DNA of 64,000 nt from Celoporthe dispersa (taxonomy: Eukaryota; Ascomycota; Sordariomycetes; Diaporthales; Cryphonectriaceae): the NCBI GenBank assembly GCA_016584495.1, contig WAID01000007.1:3830001-3894000 (forward strand), written 5' to 3'. The position numbers were made by a program, and so were the translations under genes. Of this stretch, positions 31,335-42,382 are shown piece by piece (position 1 is the first letter of the stretch; each line of letters begins with the position of its first letter). Below the pieces are notes generated by a model that was not told the origin of the DNA, ran no database searches, and saw only the letters and a list, made by a program, of their open reading frames with translations.

Positions 31335-32453
31335 TCATGCATTGACCATCGCAAAGTAATCAACAGTAGCCTGGGTCGACTGTTCGGAACTCGCGCCTCC
31401 TGAGCTGGCAGGGCTAGGCTGGATCACACTCTCCTGCCATGCCGCGTTCAAGGTCGTCGCGGTCTCGTTCGTGATGTTCAGCGTCAGGGTGTCGTTTGGC
31501 CGCAGTATAGCCGTCATATCCTGCGCCCACTCCCACGGCGCCGACGTGCCGCCCGGGTCACTGTCGAAATACTCCCAGCCCATGATCCCCCCGATGGTCC
31601 CGTACAGCTCCACGAGCTCGATGACGGTCTGGTTCAGCGTCGAGATGTCGGTGTATCCACCGCCGTTTTCAGGGCTGGTCAGCTGGCCTGCCACGATCTC
31701 CGTCGGAGCCCAGCCGTACGAGACAATGTTCTCGAAATCCGTCGGGGTCGCCATCGTCCCGAACCCGCTGTAGAACTGGGTGTTCATAAAGTGGATCATC
31801 TCGAAACCAGCCGTGGTCACCGCCGCGCCGGCGAGCTCCGCGTAGTTGAAGCCGGACAGGTTGGCACTGTCTTCCAGCGCGGTGGCCACAGGCGCCAGGG
31901 TGATGATGAAGTCGTCGCCAAAGTCTGCGTTGAGCCGGTCGACCAGGCGTGTGATCCCGTCCTGCGACATGCCCTGCTCCACGTCCAGGTCCATGCCCTG
32001 GAGGTCATAGTACTGGATGACGTCGTACAGCTGGCTGTAGTAGTACTCAAAGGTGGCGTTGTCGGTGCTGTCGAGGGTGTCGGTGTCGAACGAGCCCGCC
32101 GAGGCGCCGCCAATCATGCCCGTCACTTTGACGCCAGCCTGCTGCATGATGACTGTCTCGTTCCAGAGAGTGTAAAAGTGTGGGTCGTAGGGCGAGTAGT
32201 CGTTCAGATGTATGTCCTGGTCAGCATTGATGTGGAACGAGCAGACGATGAGGTGGGTAAGGGCGATCCCCTGCTCGGTGATGAGGGGCAGCATGGAGAT
32301 GGGGTTCCCATCGCTGTCGTGTGTTGTCTGGAAGTAGATTACGAGCCGTGGCAGCTCGCTGATCTCCCTTTTCGAGACATCGTGAACGGGAGCGGCCCAG
32401 GACGCGCTCCACAGGGCGGCTGCAGCTGCGGCCAAGGTCAGAGGTCGTCTCAT
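31335..32453 (-). CDS. GH18 chitinase / endo-N-acetylglucosaminidase-like enzyme, 372 aa
   Basis: Secreted TIM-barrel glycosidase. Single intact exon; the ATG at 32453 is preferred over the upstream one because it starts a signal peptide (MRRPLTLAAAAAALWSASWA). The active-site strand reads GMDLDVE at residues 153-159, with catalytic acid Glu159 and the supporting aspartates 155 and 157. The second conserved strand is VKVTGMIGGASAGSF, in place of SxGG. Later landmarks are MIHFMNTQFYSGFG and IGGIMGWEYFDSDPGG. There is no chitin-binding module or GPI signal. Overall it looks like the bacterial-type or endo-beta-N-acetylglucosaminidase-like GH18 group. Substrates may be chitin oligomers or N-glycans, in self-wall turnover or mycoparasitic attack. 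A TATA box lies 84 nt upstream. Confidence 0.92.
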   Translation of the reverse strand: MRRPLTLAAAAAALWSASWAAPVHDVSKREISELPRLVIYFQTTHDSDGNPISMLPLITEQGIALTHLIVCSFHINADQDIHLNDYSPYDPHFYTLWNETVIMQQAGVKVTGMIGGASAGSFDTDTLDSTDNATFEYYYSQLYDVIQYYDLQGMDLDVEQGMSQDGITRLVDRLNADFGDDFIITLAPVATALEDSANLSGFNYAELAGAAVTTAGFEMIHFMNTQFYSGFGTMATPTDFENIVSYGWAPTEIVAGQLTSPENGGGYTDISTLNQTVIELVELYGTIGGIMGWEYFDSDPGGTSAPWEWAQDMTAILRPNDTLTLNITNETATTLNAAWQESVIQPSPASSGGASSEQSTQATVDYFAMVNA

Positions 32454-32536
32454 GATGAATCTTGATTTGATCTCCTCGACGGCGGTATCCAAAGAAAGGC
32501 CTCAGCCTGGGCCTACTGGTGGGCGGTTCTATTCTG

Positions 32537-32543
32537 ATTTATA
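32537..32543 (-). promoter_or_regulatory. TATA box of the GH18 gene
   Basis: The minus strand reads TATAAAT, in the context CCAGTATAAATC, 84 nt upstream of the chosen ATG at 32453. This spacing also favours the downstream start codon. Confidence 0.55.
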
Positions 32544-34307
32544 CTGGTCGATACTGTCCCCATCACGGGCCACCCCCACGATCCACCCCCAAAGCTGACC
32601 TCCAGGGCTCCGAGGTTGGTTGGATCTTGGTCTTCCTGCACCTTCTTGCTTGTGACACATGGGCTCTTGCATGCATTTGGGGTCACCAAGGCCAGGGAGC
32701 AAAGGGGACAGACAGGATCCATCTCAAGCTCGCCTGCCCCCAGAGAAAAGTGTGCACGTGTATAAAAACTCTGGAGAGAGGTGCGCACCACCAGGGTGCA
32801 TCCTGATTCAATATATTGGCGGGCCTTGAGTGTCTTTTTTTTCTTCTTTTTACCAATAGTGCGGTTTTGCCCTTGTGGCTTGCAGATATCACGATGGCAC
32901 TGTCCTTTATGCTTACTTTAACCAACCGTGATAGTGCCCAGCCGGGAAAGGTCTGTTTCTTTCACAAGGTGCTGATTTAGGCAAGTTGTGACCTTGAACA
33001 CGGCCGAACTTCCTAAATTGGCCCCAAGATGACTGGACTAGGACGTGCGTTCGCGATAATACAGCCACACTATAAGGCAATATTTTGCCCAGGCGGCTCG
33101 ACAACGGCCGATTCGCAATAGGCTTCTCCCAATAATTGCGACATTTGTCCTGGGAAACCACACAACCAAGATTACGCCGAGAAGAGCTTGTTACTGAAAG
33201 TAGGTCTTGGAATATTGACCCTGTCCCCTCCTTCTCCGCCCGCTCTAGATTCTACGACAATGTTGCATTTGCCCCGTGGCCAGATTGGCATGCGGATGGG
33301 CGTCCAGGCCTCTGTGATTAGCGACATGGATCTTCAGGGTCCACACCAGGTCTGGGGGGGAGTCAGCGAGCTGCAGGGCAGACGGCCCATCTGATCCCCC
33401 ATGTCAGCGGCACGAGGACAAAGATTCCAGTGCCAAGAATACCACCTCGCGTGCTTCCATGGTCGCTACTCTGTATGTTTCCCTGCGGGCGGGGTTAGGC
33501 CCGGAAGATTTAACTGGTAAACGCTGTCTATAATAAAAGCTTGAGCAGCAGGCTTCGCGGAGACCAAGGCTTAATTATATTTGCCCTCCAAGAAACATGT
33601 GTTGTGCGTGTCGAGCCGGTGTGCTCTTTGCCCTGGGCTGTCCTCCACCCCTCCATCCAGGATGCCTGAGCTTGGTGTGAAGGAACAAACCATTTGTTAC
33701 TTACCAGTATTTGGACGAAATACGTGTTAATTATTCAGTCTTTTTTTCTCTTCTTTTTCGGTGATATTACTCAGGCCTGTGATAATATGGTAACATCGCG
33801 GGCAACCTTGGCAGGTAACCCGACCCCCTTTTACGGATGGCCTGAGTGAATTATTTGGTGACATTATGCAGATGCAATCTGAATTGATAGATGCCTCGGC
33901 TTCCGCGGCAGACAAAATCTGGTAAGTAGGAACCGGTGACCAAGCCTGCAGAGAGAAATGATACGATGAATCTTCCAATATGCCATCCCGTGCCTGAGAT
34001 GTGTCCTCAACCGCCGCCTTTTCTGACTTTCGTCTACCAGCCAGTCCCCCCTCATCTCATGACCGTGAAGCTCAGTGCTGCATCCATGACCGTTTGCAGC
34101 TGTGATGGTGAGAAAGTATCAAGGTGATCAAGCGCATTGATCTTGGTTTCCCCCCCTCTCCCCGTTTCCTTTTCCCCTTCCTCATTCGCCTAGTCTTTGT
34201 TGCCCATTTCTTGGACCATCTCGAGACTGAGCTCGTTGGTTCTGCACTAGATGATATAGATCAAGAATACTGAGAGCTTCCTTCCTGCCTGAGGACCACG
34301 AATCCCA
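32544..34307. other. 1.8 kb intergenic, no supported gene
   Basis: Only ORFs below 100 codons without recognisable content occur here. The left part should be the GH18 promoter and the right end the 3' UTR of the 34.3 kb gene. I see no repeat, tRNA or other element. Confidence 0.45.
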
Positions 34308-35899
34308 TTATCTTGACTTGGACCCATCTGTGTCCTTGCTCCCTTCAGCATTACCTTTCTTATCAGGTGCAGGCTTCTCGGTCTCTGGGCCCTGTGGCTT
34401 TTCCTCGGCGTTGGAGGGGCCACTGTCACCCGACTCCTCATCCTCATACCACCCAGGAAGCAGCTCATTATCCGCCTCACCATCATCCACATCCTCCATC
34501 CCCCGCAGCACCCGCCGCGCCGCCTCCCTCCCGACAACAGGCAGCTCCTCCACCCCCAACTTCTTCGCCCTGTCCGGCAACAAGCTAGGGTCGAGCAGCC
34601 CTGTCTGCACCAGCACGCTCGCCTGGTCCCAGTACACGTGCTCGCTGTAGAGTTTCCCGCCACGGACGGTCACGACGCTCACGACCAGGACCTCGACGCG
34701 CTTTTCCGTCGGAGGTACGCCCGGGAGGATCCAGGGCATCTCCTGCGTGTGCTTGAAGCTGAGGTGGACCTCGTCCACCAGGCGGTCGGCACCGATGGTC
34801 CGGGGAGATCAGGCGCAGCCTTGTGGAGGGCGGGTTCGCGCTGAGGAAATAGTCGCTGTAGAAGCGTTCGAGCTCTGCGGCGCCCACGCCGCCGGTGAGG
34901 GTGGGGAAGTAGGTCACGTGTGGTGTCTTGTGTGTGGTGTAGCTAGACATGACGTTCTGGGTGCTGCGGGTGAAGAATTTGCCTGTAGACTCGGTGGTCA
35001 GTATGAAGTGATATGTTGCTCGTGAGGTCTAACCTCGAGGGAGCCGAGCTGTAGTACCTTGGATGTTCTCGTCGAGGGTCAGCTCCATGTTGATATACCG
35101 ATGGAAGGCCTTCCTGGCCGCCGCGAGGCTTCTGCTCCAGGCCAGCTCCGCGCTGATCTTCTCGTACTCGTCGAGGTCGTGCTCCGCAAAGCCGGCCTCT
35201 GCGGCGTATGTATAACTTGGGTAGGCCAGCCTGTTGATCCTGCCCGCACCGATGCCCGGGTCGACGTTCCGCTTCACCACTCGCCTCTTCCCCTGGATGC
35301 CGACCATCTGGCTATGCTTGACCACACCCACCTCGCTACCGACGAGGTGGACCAGGACCTGGATGCTGGAGGGGAATTTTCCCTGGGGCTCTGGAATCCT
35401 GGTCGGGTAGTAGGCTATCAGGAGCCCGAGCTTCATGCCCTCGTTGTTGTCTAGGATGTGGTAGTGCTCGAGGCAGAACGAGGCCGCATCGCCATACGCT
35501 GGAGAGAGAGAGAGGAGTCAGTCTCCTGCGCCCGCAGCCCAGTGGTACGGGATGGATCTCAAGAGATATTAACCCACCGATAATGCCAAACGTCTCACAC
35601 GGTCCGAGGTTCCTCTTGGCCAGCCTCTCGAGCTTCCTGACGTAGTCATCGCCACCGTTGCCCATCGGCACATACTCAACCTGAAACCCTTCATCCCGCC
35701 ACTCCGCAAGGGTGAGATTATCAAAATCATCGCTCTCGGCCGTCACGTACAGCTTTGGCGGGTTCCGCGGGAAGTCGTCTGAGAGGAAGCCGGGGTCGTT
35801 GTGGTTGGTCGTGTGCTGCGAGAGGATGGCGACGTTCTTCCCCTTCGTCCGCTCCGGCAATACTGCGTTCACGTTGAATCCAGGCACGTTGATCTCCAT
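34308..35899 (-). CDS. dienelactone hydrolase-like + SnoaL/NTF2-like protein (apparent 1-nt frameshift)
   Basis: Exons are 35899-35578, 35498-35058 and 34982-34308, with GT-AG introns in phase. Total length would be 478 aa. The N-terminal half resembles fungal dienelactone-hydrolase-like proteins (NVAILSQHTTNHNDPGFLSD, WRDEGFQVEYVPMG). The strand where the nucleophile would sit reads GIIAYGDAASF, without the Cys or Ser of active enzymes. The C-terminal half (SYTTHKTPHVTYFPTLTGG, ELERFYSDYFLSANPP, DEVHLSFKHTQEMPWILPG, SVVTVRGGKLYSEHVYWDQA) is a SnoaL-like polyketide-cyclase fold. The end is acidic and low complexity. The frame breaks at the G run 34802-34805: RLRLIS continues as IGADRLVDEVH one frame away. 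Removing one base joins them. Function unknown; probably cytosolic. Confidence 0.8.
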
Positions 35900-37192
35900 G
35901 TTTCAGGGTAGGCTTGAGTATTTTTCAAGGTTGGTTGATGGCTCCAGGCCAGGCTCGTTCATAGCTCTGTGCTAAAGCAGGGGAGTATGCATTCTACCGC
36001 TTGACTGTGATGGCGTGCATCTCGCAATGTGAAAACAGGTTATAATAATTCAGCGTTCACGTGGATGACGTCACATGAAAATCACCTACACGGCCTGAAT
36101 TTCTATGTAGATTAATGCTATATTCGTCCATTGCAAGAACGGACACAATGCATTTGGGCTCGCGAGCTGTTATGAACGTGGCTGGATATCAGCCTGATTA
36201 CATGGCAAGAGGCACATTAACAAAGAGAATGCTGCAGTCCTAGCATTCAAAGCGATAATAACCACTAATAATCGCTGTCATGATAAGAACCAGCATCTCA
36301 GCCCTGGCCGTCCAGCCCGCCTCCCTCAGGTATCCACACCCCCGATCAGCTGGACCAACAACACCCCTGAGCACTGAACCAGTCAAGTTGGTCTTGTTGG
36401 GAACATCGAATAGCCTCGCCCGTCCCGTAAGAAAGGCCAAAGCCTCTCCGAGTCAGTCGCGCAATTGTCCGCAATTCTCATAGTCATGGTCCTCTCCTCC
36501 CGAGACAGCGCCTTCTCGCACCGGTCCAAGCAATCTGCCAATAGATCTTGGCTCTCCAGTTCGTCACTTATACAAGTTGATAGCTTTTCCTCTTAGTTCT
36601 GGGACGCGGCGTGTGGGACGCACGTATATAGCAGACCTCGACGGCGATCCTAGTTCTGCGTGGTTCTCGACCAGTCACGAGAAACCAACATCAGTCATTC
36701 TCCTATTTTGGTGTGGGTGAGATTAAGAGTAAAGACTTGAGGCCTCTGCTTCATTTTGACGTGAGCGCTTGTCAGATGGTGCACTGTTCTCTCAGCTGTG
36801 CGTGCAGACAAGGCTGAGACTTGCCGCATTTGGTGCCAGACAAAACGGCTCCACCCGTGTAAGGGGCATCCTGGTACATGACACGCACACCACACCTCAA
36901 TGTAGCGTCAATTGGCAATTGGGGCGAAAGGCTTTAGAGAGGGCCGAGAATGTTGGCCCTGGCTTGTCCAAAGCTGCCGCATCAAGGCTTGCTCCGAACT
37001 TCGCTTGCCCTTGGGGGTCCTTGAATGAATGGGTGGGAGGCTCATGGCTGGTCGCCACCAGAAACGTCGCACTGGTTACACAGCACCCAGCGGGAAGCAG
37101 TCAGCAACTGGATGAATACACCATTCGAGTTGTGGTCACTTGGGACAGCCGGATGCTAAGTGCTGCGCGTTATGAAGCTCATTTCGGACTCC
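35900..37192. other. 1.3 kb intergenic, no supported gene
   Basis: It lies between two minus-strand genes. The plus-strand ORF 36769-37209 (146 codons) and the minus-strand ORF 36240-36440 have no recognisable content. Around 35990-36240 the sequence is AT-rich. Confidence 0.45.
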
Positions 37193-38386
37193 TCATCGAC
37201 CATCTCTAACCTCCACGATCTCGTGGCACAGCTTCAAGAAACGCTCTCTGTACTCTTCTGGCGTAGTGGTGATGCTCATCGGTCCGTGATGATGGATCAG
37301 TCTGTTGTATGCATTGATCAAGAACGTCACTAGGCGTGGCTGAATCTTGTGCTTGGCCCAGAAGAAGTCGAGAATGGCCGCGCGATAGATGAACTTGTCG
37401 TCAGCGCTCGGTATACCGGTTCTCCACGACGGCGGCCCTGGTGGGACAGCAGGAGGCTCGCTGGGAACCACATTCTCATCCGCTGGCGGGGCTGACGTCG
37501 ACGAGGATGGGTCAGCCGCCTCTTGCGCAGGCGCGTTCGGCTGGATCCGGACCAGAAAGAGCGAGTAGTCAACTGCATTGTAGTGTGCCAGCATCCGCGT
37601 GTCCTCCTCCAGGCACCGCCAGAATTCGTCGGCCTGCTCCTTGCGCAGAACGATCTTGTCGTGGAATTCGTCCGCCAGCTGGCTCTTGGTGGCCTCACTC
37701 GTGAGCCTCCCCCTCCGCAATGTCCCGCTCTGGATAGAAATAGCTTGTCGGCTTGAGGTCCCACTGTTCCCACTCTGGCCTGCCTGCCTTCTTGGCATCT
37801 TCATTCCCGTACAGTATATTGTCCATGACAATATGATGGCTTGGGGCTGTGCCCAGCTGATGCCCCAGGGCCAGGCCAGAGCTGGCAAGGAAGTCGCAGA
37901 TGCGAACGATGAGGGACTTGGGATGAGCAGCGATATGTGCCGCATAGGTGTCAAGCAGGTCGTCGCGAAAGAAGGTGTGCTCGTGGTGACGTGGCACGGA
38001 TTTCACAAGGAATTTCTGATCAGCGGTGGAGAAGAACGTCTGATAGGGAGTATTGAATCAGTCGTGTGCGGGAGTGGTAGCTGAACGACGGCGATACTCA
38101 CTGATCCGGAGAATCCCATGTCTCCCATCAACTTCAGGACGTCTTCGGGCTTGCCGTCTTCCGCTGGCCTGAAAGACGCGACGTACTCATCCTCCTCAAG
38201 CTTCCAATGTTTTTCACGAAGATCTTGGAACACCTGAGGCCGGTGCTTGTGCAGAGGTAGCTGGTAGAGTGAAAAGATAGTGGAGAACAGCGTGAGGATG
38301 AAGGCAATGGGCGAGCGTGACCTCTTCTTCGCGCCACCGATGATGGTCAGCACGATGGAACGTGCAATGGCATCGTGTCGACCCAT
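37193..38386 (-). CDS. phosphatidylinositol-phosphate kinase (PIPK) domain protein, short form (apparent 1-nt frameshift)
   Basis: Exon 1 is 38386-38102, the intron is 38101-38040, and exon 2 is 38039-37193; about 376 aa after correcting one base. The kinase core shows GDMGFSGSTFFSTADQKFLVKSVPR, i.e. the glycine-rich strand and the ATP-binding lysine region, then HEHTFFRDDLLDTYAAHI, GTAPSHHIVMDNILYG, and the late motif AVDYSLFLVRI, matching the MDYSLLLGI signature of PIP kinases. An N-terminal hydrophobic stretch (SPIAFILTLFSTIFSLYQLP) may anchor it to a membrane. The frame breaks at the C run 37709-37713: ERDIAEG continues as RLTSEATKSQLADEF in the next frame. It is much shorter than Mss4 or Fab1. 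Substrate, or even activity, is uncertain. The start could lie upstream. Confidence 0.75.
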
Positions 38387-38886
38387 CCTGTCAGATGCTG
38401 TCCACTGCTCAATGGTCACCAGCGTGTCTCATAACACACATTGTTGGCGGATGATGCCGAAGGAGGGTATCGTTGCCAGGCAGGACGGTCCTCTACCAAC
38501 ACCAAGAAACACCGAGGGAACCTCGTGGGCTGAAGGCTGTGTAAGGACTGTCGCTGCAGGGTCGGCTCTGGAGGCGGTGATCGTTTCGGGTGAATGTGAC
38601 GGGACAGCCCAGAGGTCAACTTTGTTGGGAAGAAAGAGAGAAAGTCGCAACGCGCTTCGCTAGGTTGCTCGTCTCGGACTTGCCAACTTGCGGTGTTCAG
38701 TGGTCCAGTATGGGCCCTTCAAGCTTGATTGGGGCAGTCTGCGTTTCTTTCCAGTGTAAAAAAGAGAAGAAACCGAGCCGTAGCTGTGATACCAGGGAAG
38801 GGCGGGCCAGGACAGCCTCAATGTCAGTGCCGAAAGAACCAGTGGTGATTGATCCAGTCTACTTGGGAGAAAGAGGCGAGTATATG

Positions 38887-38912
38887 CACGTGTGCGTGTG
38901 CGTGTTTGTGTT
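38887..38912. repeat. TG/CG alternating purine-pyrimidine tract
   Basis: A 26 bp stretch of CACGTGTGCGTGTGCG... character within the intergenic region upstream of the PIPK-like gene. It could be a microsatellite or a Z-DNA-prone element. Confidence 0.6.
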
Positions 38913-39697
38913 GAGAAGAGCAGAGAAGAGAGGGGGGAGTCTCAGTAGGGTACGATGCCAGTAGACTTCGTAGCTTAGGTCGCGCAGGAGTGAATGAGCA
39001 CATGACGTCATACAGCACCGGAGCCTTTTCTCCGCTGGTGGGTCACCCCGTTTTGGTCCTCGCGAGGCTATCAATCTCGCGATGGGCGTACTTAGCTAAA
39101 AACCGTTGAACTTCAGTAATTATACACACCTCTCCAGATAGTCTCTTCGTTAGTTTCAGCACATACGGCACGCAAGATGAACCTCTCATCATGCGTCCAT
39201 AGCCTCTGTCACTCAGGACATTTACGAAGCTAGTATTCACTTGCTTGGTAACACTCATTACTCGAGTGGCCTGTCGCGATAGCCTTGTGGCTCCGACGAG
39301 GCGTATCCCAGAGGCTCTCCAGCCAGACAGACTATGCCACCACGTTTTTGTATCACCATCTCAGCTCAGAGCCCGCTGCTCTAGTACACTCGTAATCAAT
39401 GTTTGCCCTTACCATCCTTTGAAGCCTATCAAGTGTCACGCCTGACTGCGACTTCAGCAGTTGGGGATTGAGTATCAAAACCAATCTAGTGACATTTGTG
39501 ATACGAAATCCGAGTACAAACGTTGAAACACTACCGCTATGATCGTACTGTAGTGCATTCCCCTGTAAAGCTTCCCATCCTACGTCTTCATGTACAAGAG
39601 ACCCACGACTTCCCAGTTGCAGCTGAAGCTGGAACAGAAAGTTCTGTCATTAGACTAGACTCGAATCTCATAGCCATTCTTCTGTGTTACATTCCTC

Positions 39698-39712
39698 TTT
39701 TTTTTTTTTTTT
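39698..39712. repeat. T15 mononucleotide run
   Basis: Fifteen consecutive T, about 90 bp beyond the stop codon of the triple-CxxC gene on its 3' side. Run length is likely to be unreliable in this sequence. Confidence 0.75.
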
Positions 39713-39801
39713 GGTCTCCTTTTTGTTATCTTCTTTCTCCTTTTAGGGCATGATGAATTGAGCCGAGGACTGCTACGTGGCAATGATGTGCTGCTGAGAT
39801 C

Positions 39802-41159
39802 TTACTCCTCGGGTTGGAGATGTTTAGAGGAAGTCGTGACATTTGAATCCAAAATCTGACGGATTCGCATCGACACCCGTCGAAAGTGGCGCCTGTATCC
39901 ATGGCCTCGGGCCTGCTCACCTGTGCGAGCCACCTCAGGCTTCACCGTAGCTGCCGTGCCCCGAGTTTGCTCCAAGGCGCTGTTAGTAGTTCGTTGGAAG
40001 GCTCCCTCGCCAACAGCGGTCTGGGCAGCCTGTACTGAAACAGGGACTGCAACAGGGCTGGAGATGTCAGTATGAACCTGAGTAGGGATCTGCTTGTCAC
40101 CAGAGATGGGATCCCGAAGAGGCCAGTTCATGTCTGGGTCTCCGCTGACATGAGTCCGCACAGCCTCAATTTTTGAGTCGCGACCAATCTCCACGATATT
40201 AGCCCTCCCGACGGCGACCACCCGGCCATCGCAGACTTCGGCACTGTATGGGGATGATAGGCTCGAGATAGTTGGGGAGACAAGTCCCGTGGGACCCTGG
40301 GAAGATTGGTGGTCGTCATAGACCCCACAATCGACCGCAGGCTGATGATTCTCATCCCCGTCGGCACCCTCATCAATGTACTCTTCCTGGCCATTGATGC
40401 CGTATGCTGCACAGATCTCGTCGTCCTCGTACCACGCACGAGTCTCTGGAAGACCACCGTGGGCGTCAACGAATTCCTCGTTGGTTCGGTATGTCATTGT
40501 CGACATCAAGTCATCGACATCGTCATCCTCGTCGTCCTGAATAGGTTTTCCACAGCCCGCACAGCTCTTGTAGCCTGTCTGTCGTTCCACAAAGGTCTTT
40601 CTGCACCCCACACATTCCGTCAGGAATGTCTGTTGGTCATCCAGGAAGAGTTTTCCGCATCCCATACAATCTGTGTAGTGCGATTTCCTTTTCTTGGAGC
40701 CGACGGTGGGCGGCATGTGTGGCTTCTCTCCAGGGCCGAAGGACTCTTCGGAGAATGGGAACTGAAGCGCATTCCTACCGTCTGCAAAGGATCTTCAGCC
40801 CATCCATTCTCGTCCTCGCTGTCGAGCAACAGCTGTTTCTCTGAAGATGACGAGTATGCAATGCCTTGCTTGGGCTTGTGATCAGAAAGAAGTTGACGAA
40901 GGTTTGTGGCTGCAGGTCGCCGCTGGAGAGCCTGTCCAGGACCCCTGGTATGAACTTTGGTTTGTTCATGACCCTGGCTTGCTCCAGGCATCCACTGAGC
41001 AAGGCGCTTGGGTGGCTCCATGTTGTGGGCGAGACCTTCTTCACCAAGGCTTTTGGGTGTCTTCATGTTGCTAACAAGAGCATCATGATCGTCGCCTCTG
41101 GGAGACTTTAGCATGTGAATGACTTTGTGGTAGCCCTGAGCTAGGCCTGAGTGGGACAT
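39802..41159 (-). CDS. triple CxxC zinc-ribbon-like protein, about 434 aa
   Basis: Exon 1 is 41159-40779, the intron is 40778-40726 (GTAGGA...GAGAG acceptor), and exon 2 is 40725-39802. The N-terminal part is basic and repetitive (MLKSPRGDD, MKTPKSLGEEG, MEPPKRLAQWMPG). The hallmark follows: three evenly spaced CxxC pairs, DCMGCGKLF, ECVGCRKTF and SCAGCGKPI, each followed by a hydrophobic and 18-20 residues. They look like tandem half zinc knuckles that could bind one or more zinc ions. Then comes a very acidic patch (DDEDDDVDDL), a disordered Ser/Thr-rich stretch and a basic end (RGHGYRRHFRRVSMRIRQIL). No membrane segment. A nuclear or nucleic-acid-related adaptor is plausible. I do not know a named family. 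Confidence 0.7.
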
Positions 41160-42382
41160 GTTGAAGTAAAGGCACAATCTGGTGATGCAATTGTGAAAGT
41201 TGAGCTGAGTGGAATTAGTTGGTGTTGAGATCACCGTGTAAAGAGTAGATGAGACTTACACAAGGCTGGATGTAATTTGGGAAGATTGAGAGGAAAGGTG
41301 ATGTCAGATTTTCTGTCGAGAGTGCATCATTGTGCAAATGTTGGCGCAGGTTGCAAGTCAGAGAGGTCTCTTATAAGTCTGCGGGTTTCTGAGTCTGGTG
41401 CTTGAATAATTATATGATACGAGTGTAGATGCAACAAAACCGTTGTAGATGCATTGTTACAAAGTAGTACATTTCCTATGAAGGACTCCATTTATTCCAT
41501 GCGCATCATTTACCTACTCACAGAATAACAAGCTATCTAGTCTGAGGTAAACTTCATGTGAATTTGTTGTGAAAGCCATTAGATGATACAAAAATATTAA
41601 ACGATTGTAGAAACCACTTGAAATAAGAAGTATTCCTATGTGAAACTCTCAATTTACATTGGATCAGCTCCTTCAGTACTTAGCAAGTGGAGACAATGGG
41701 ACTGTTTAGCAGACCGAAATTTCTTCTTGTGTGTTATCCAAGCTTCTTGAAATCCTCACAGTAATAATGATGGCATCCTATGTGAGCTTATTCTGTTCAC
41801 TCCTAATAATCAAATGTTCATGGCCCACTCCCAGGGAGAAATCAAAGGTACCACTAATCAGCAATCCCTCAATCCAATTTCAATGGTCGTTAACCGCAAG
41901 TGAATTAAAGTCATAATCATACTGTCTAAGGTAAGTTGCACGGTAAGTATACTGACATGAATTCACTCGAAGTGGTGACACAACAGCCTAGGAAGAAGAG
42001 AGCACAAATGTCTGCAAGGCGCGCTACCACAGAGCCCACAGTATTAAGTAACACCATAGAGACTTTTGAGGTCCCAACTGCATGGTGACCATTTGGCCAC
42101 GAATGCTATTGCACAATAGCCCCTGTGGCTTATATTGATTCCTGGTCTCGTAGAAACAAAGAAGAGGGAAAAGGATGATGAGACAACCCACAATTCCGAT
42201 ATCAAGATGGAAACGGTGTGTGGTTATGATGAACACTGGTCGTACGTTCCCCCAAAACAAACAGAGAGTAAAGTCTTTGAGTTGAGCCCATGCCTTTGAC
42301 ACCTCGCTAAAACAAGATTTCCAAACTTCCAGAAACCCACGAATAGAGACAGCCACCAGGTAGCTTTCGCCCAAGAGCCCCA
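41160..42382. other. 1.2 kb AT-rich intergenic region
   Basis: From about 41270 to 42020 the sequence is clearly more AT-rich than the flanking genes, with many TpA steps and no long ORF. The minus-strand ORF 42024-42386 abuts the rhodopsin-domain gene and is best seen as its 3' UTR. An eroded repeat is possible but not recognisable. Confidence 0.4.

Larger units (their letters stand above)
38387..39801. other. 1.4 kb intergenic with a TG-rich tract and a T15 run
   Basis: No supported gene. Notable are an alternating purine-pyrimidine stretch of TGTG/TGCG at 38887-38912, an inverted repeat CTCGCGAG...CTCGCGA around 39058-39082, and an uninterrupted run of 15 T at 39698-39712. Confidence 0.5.
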
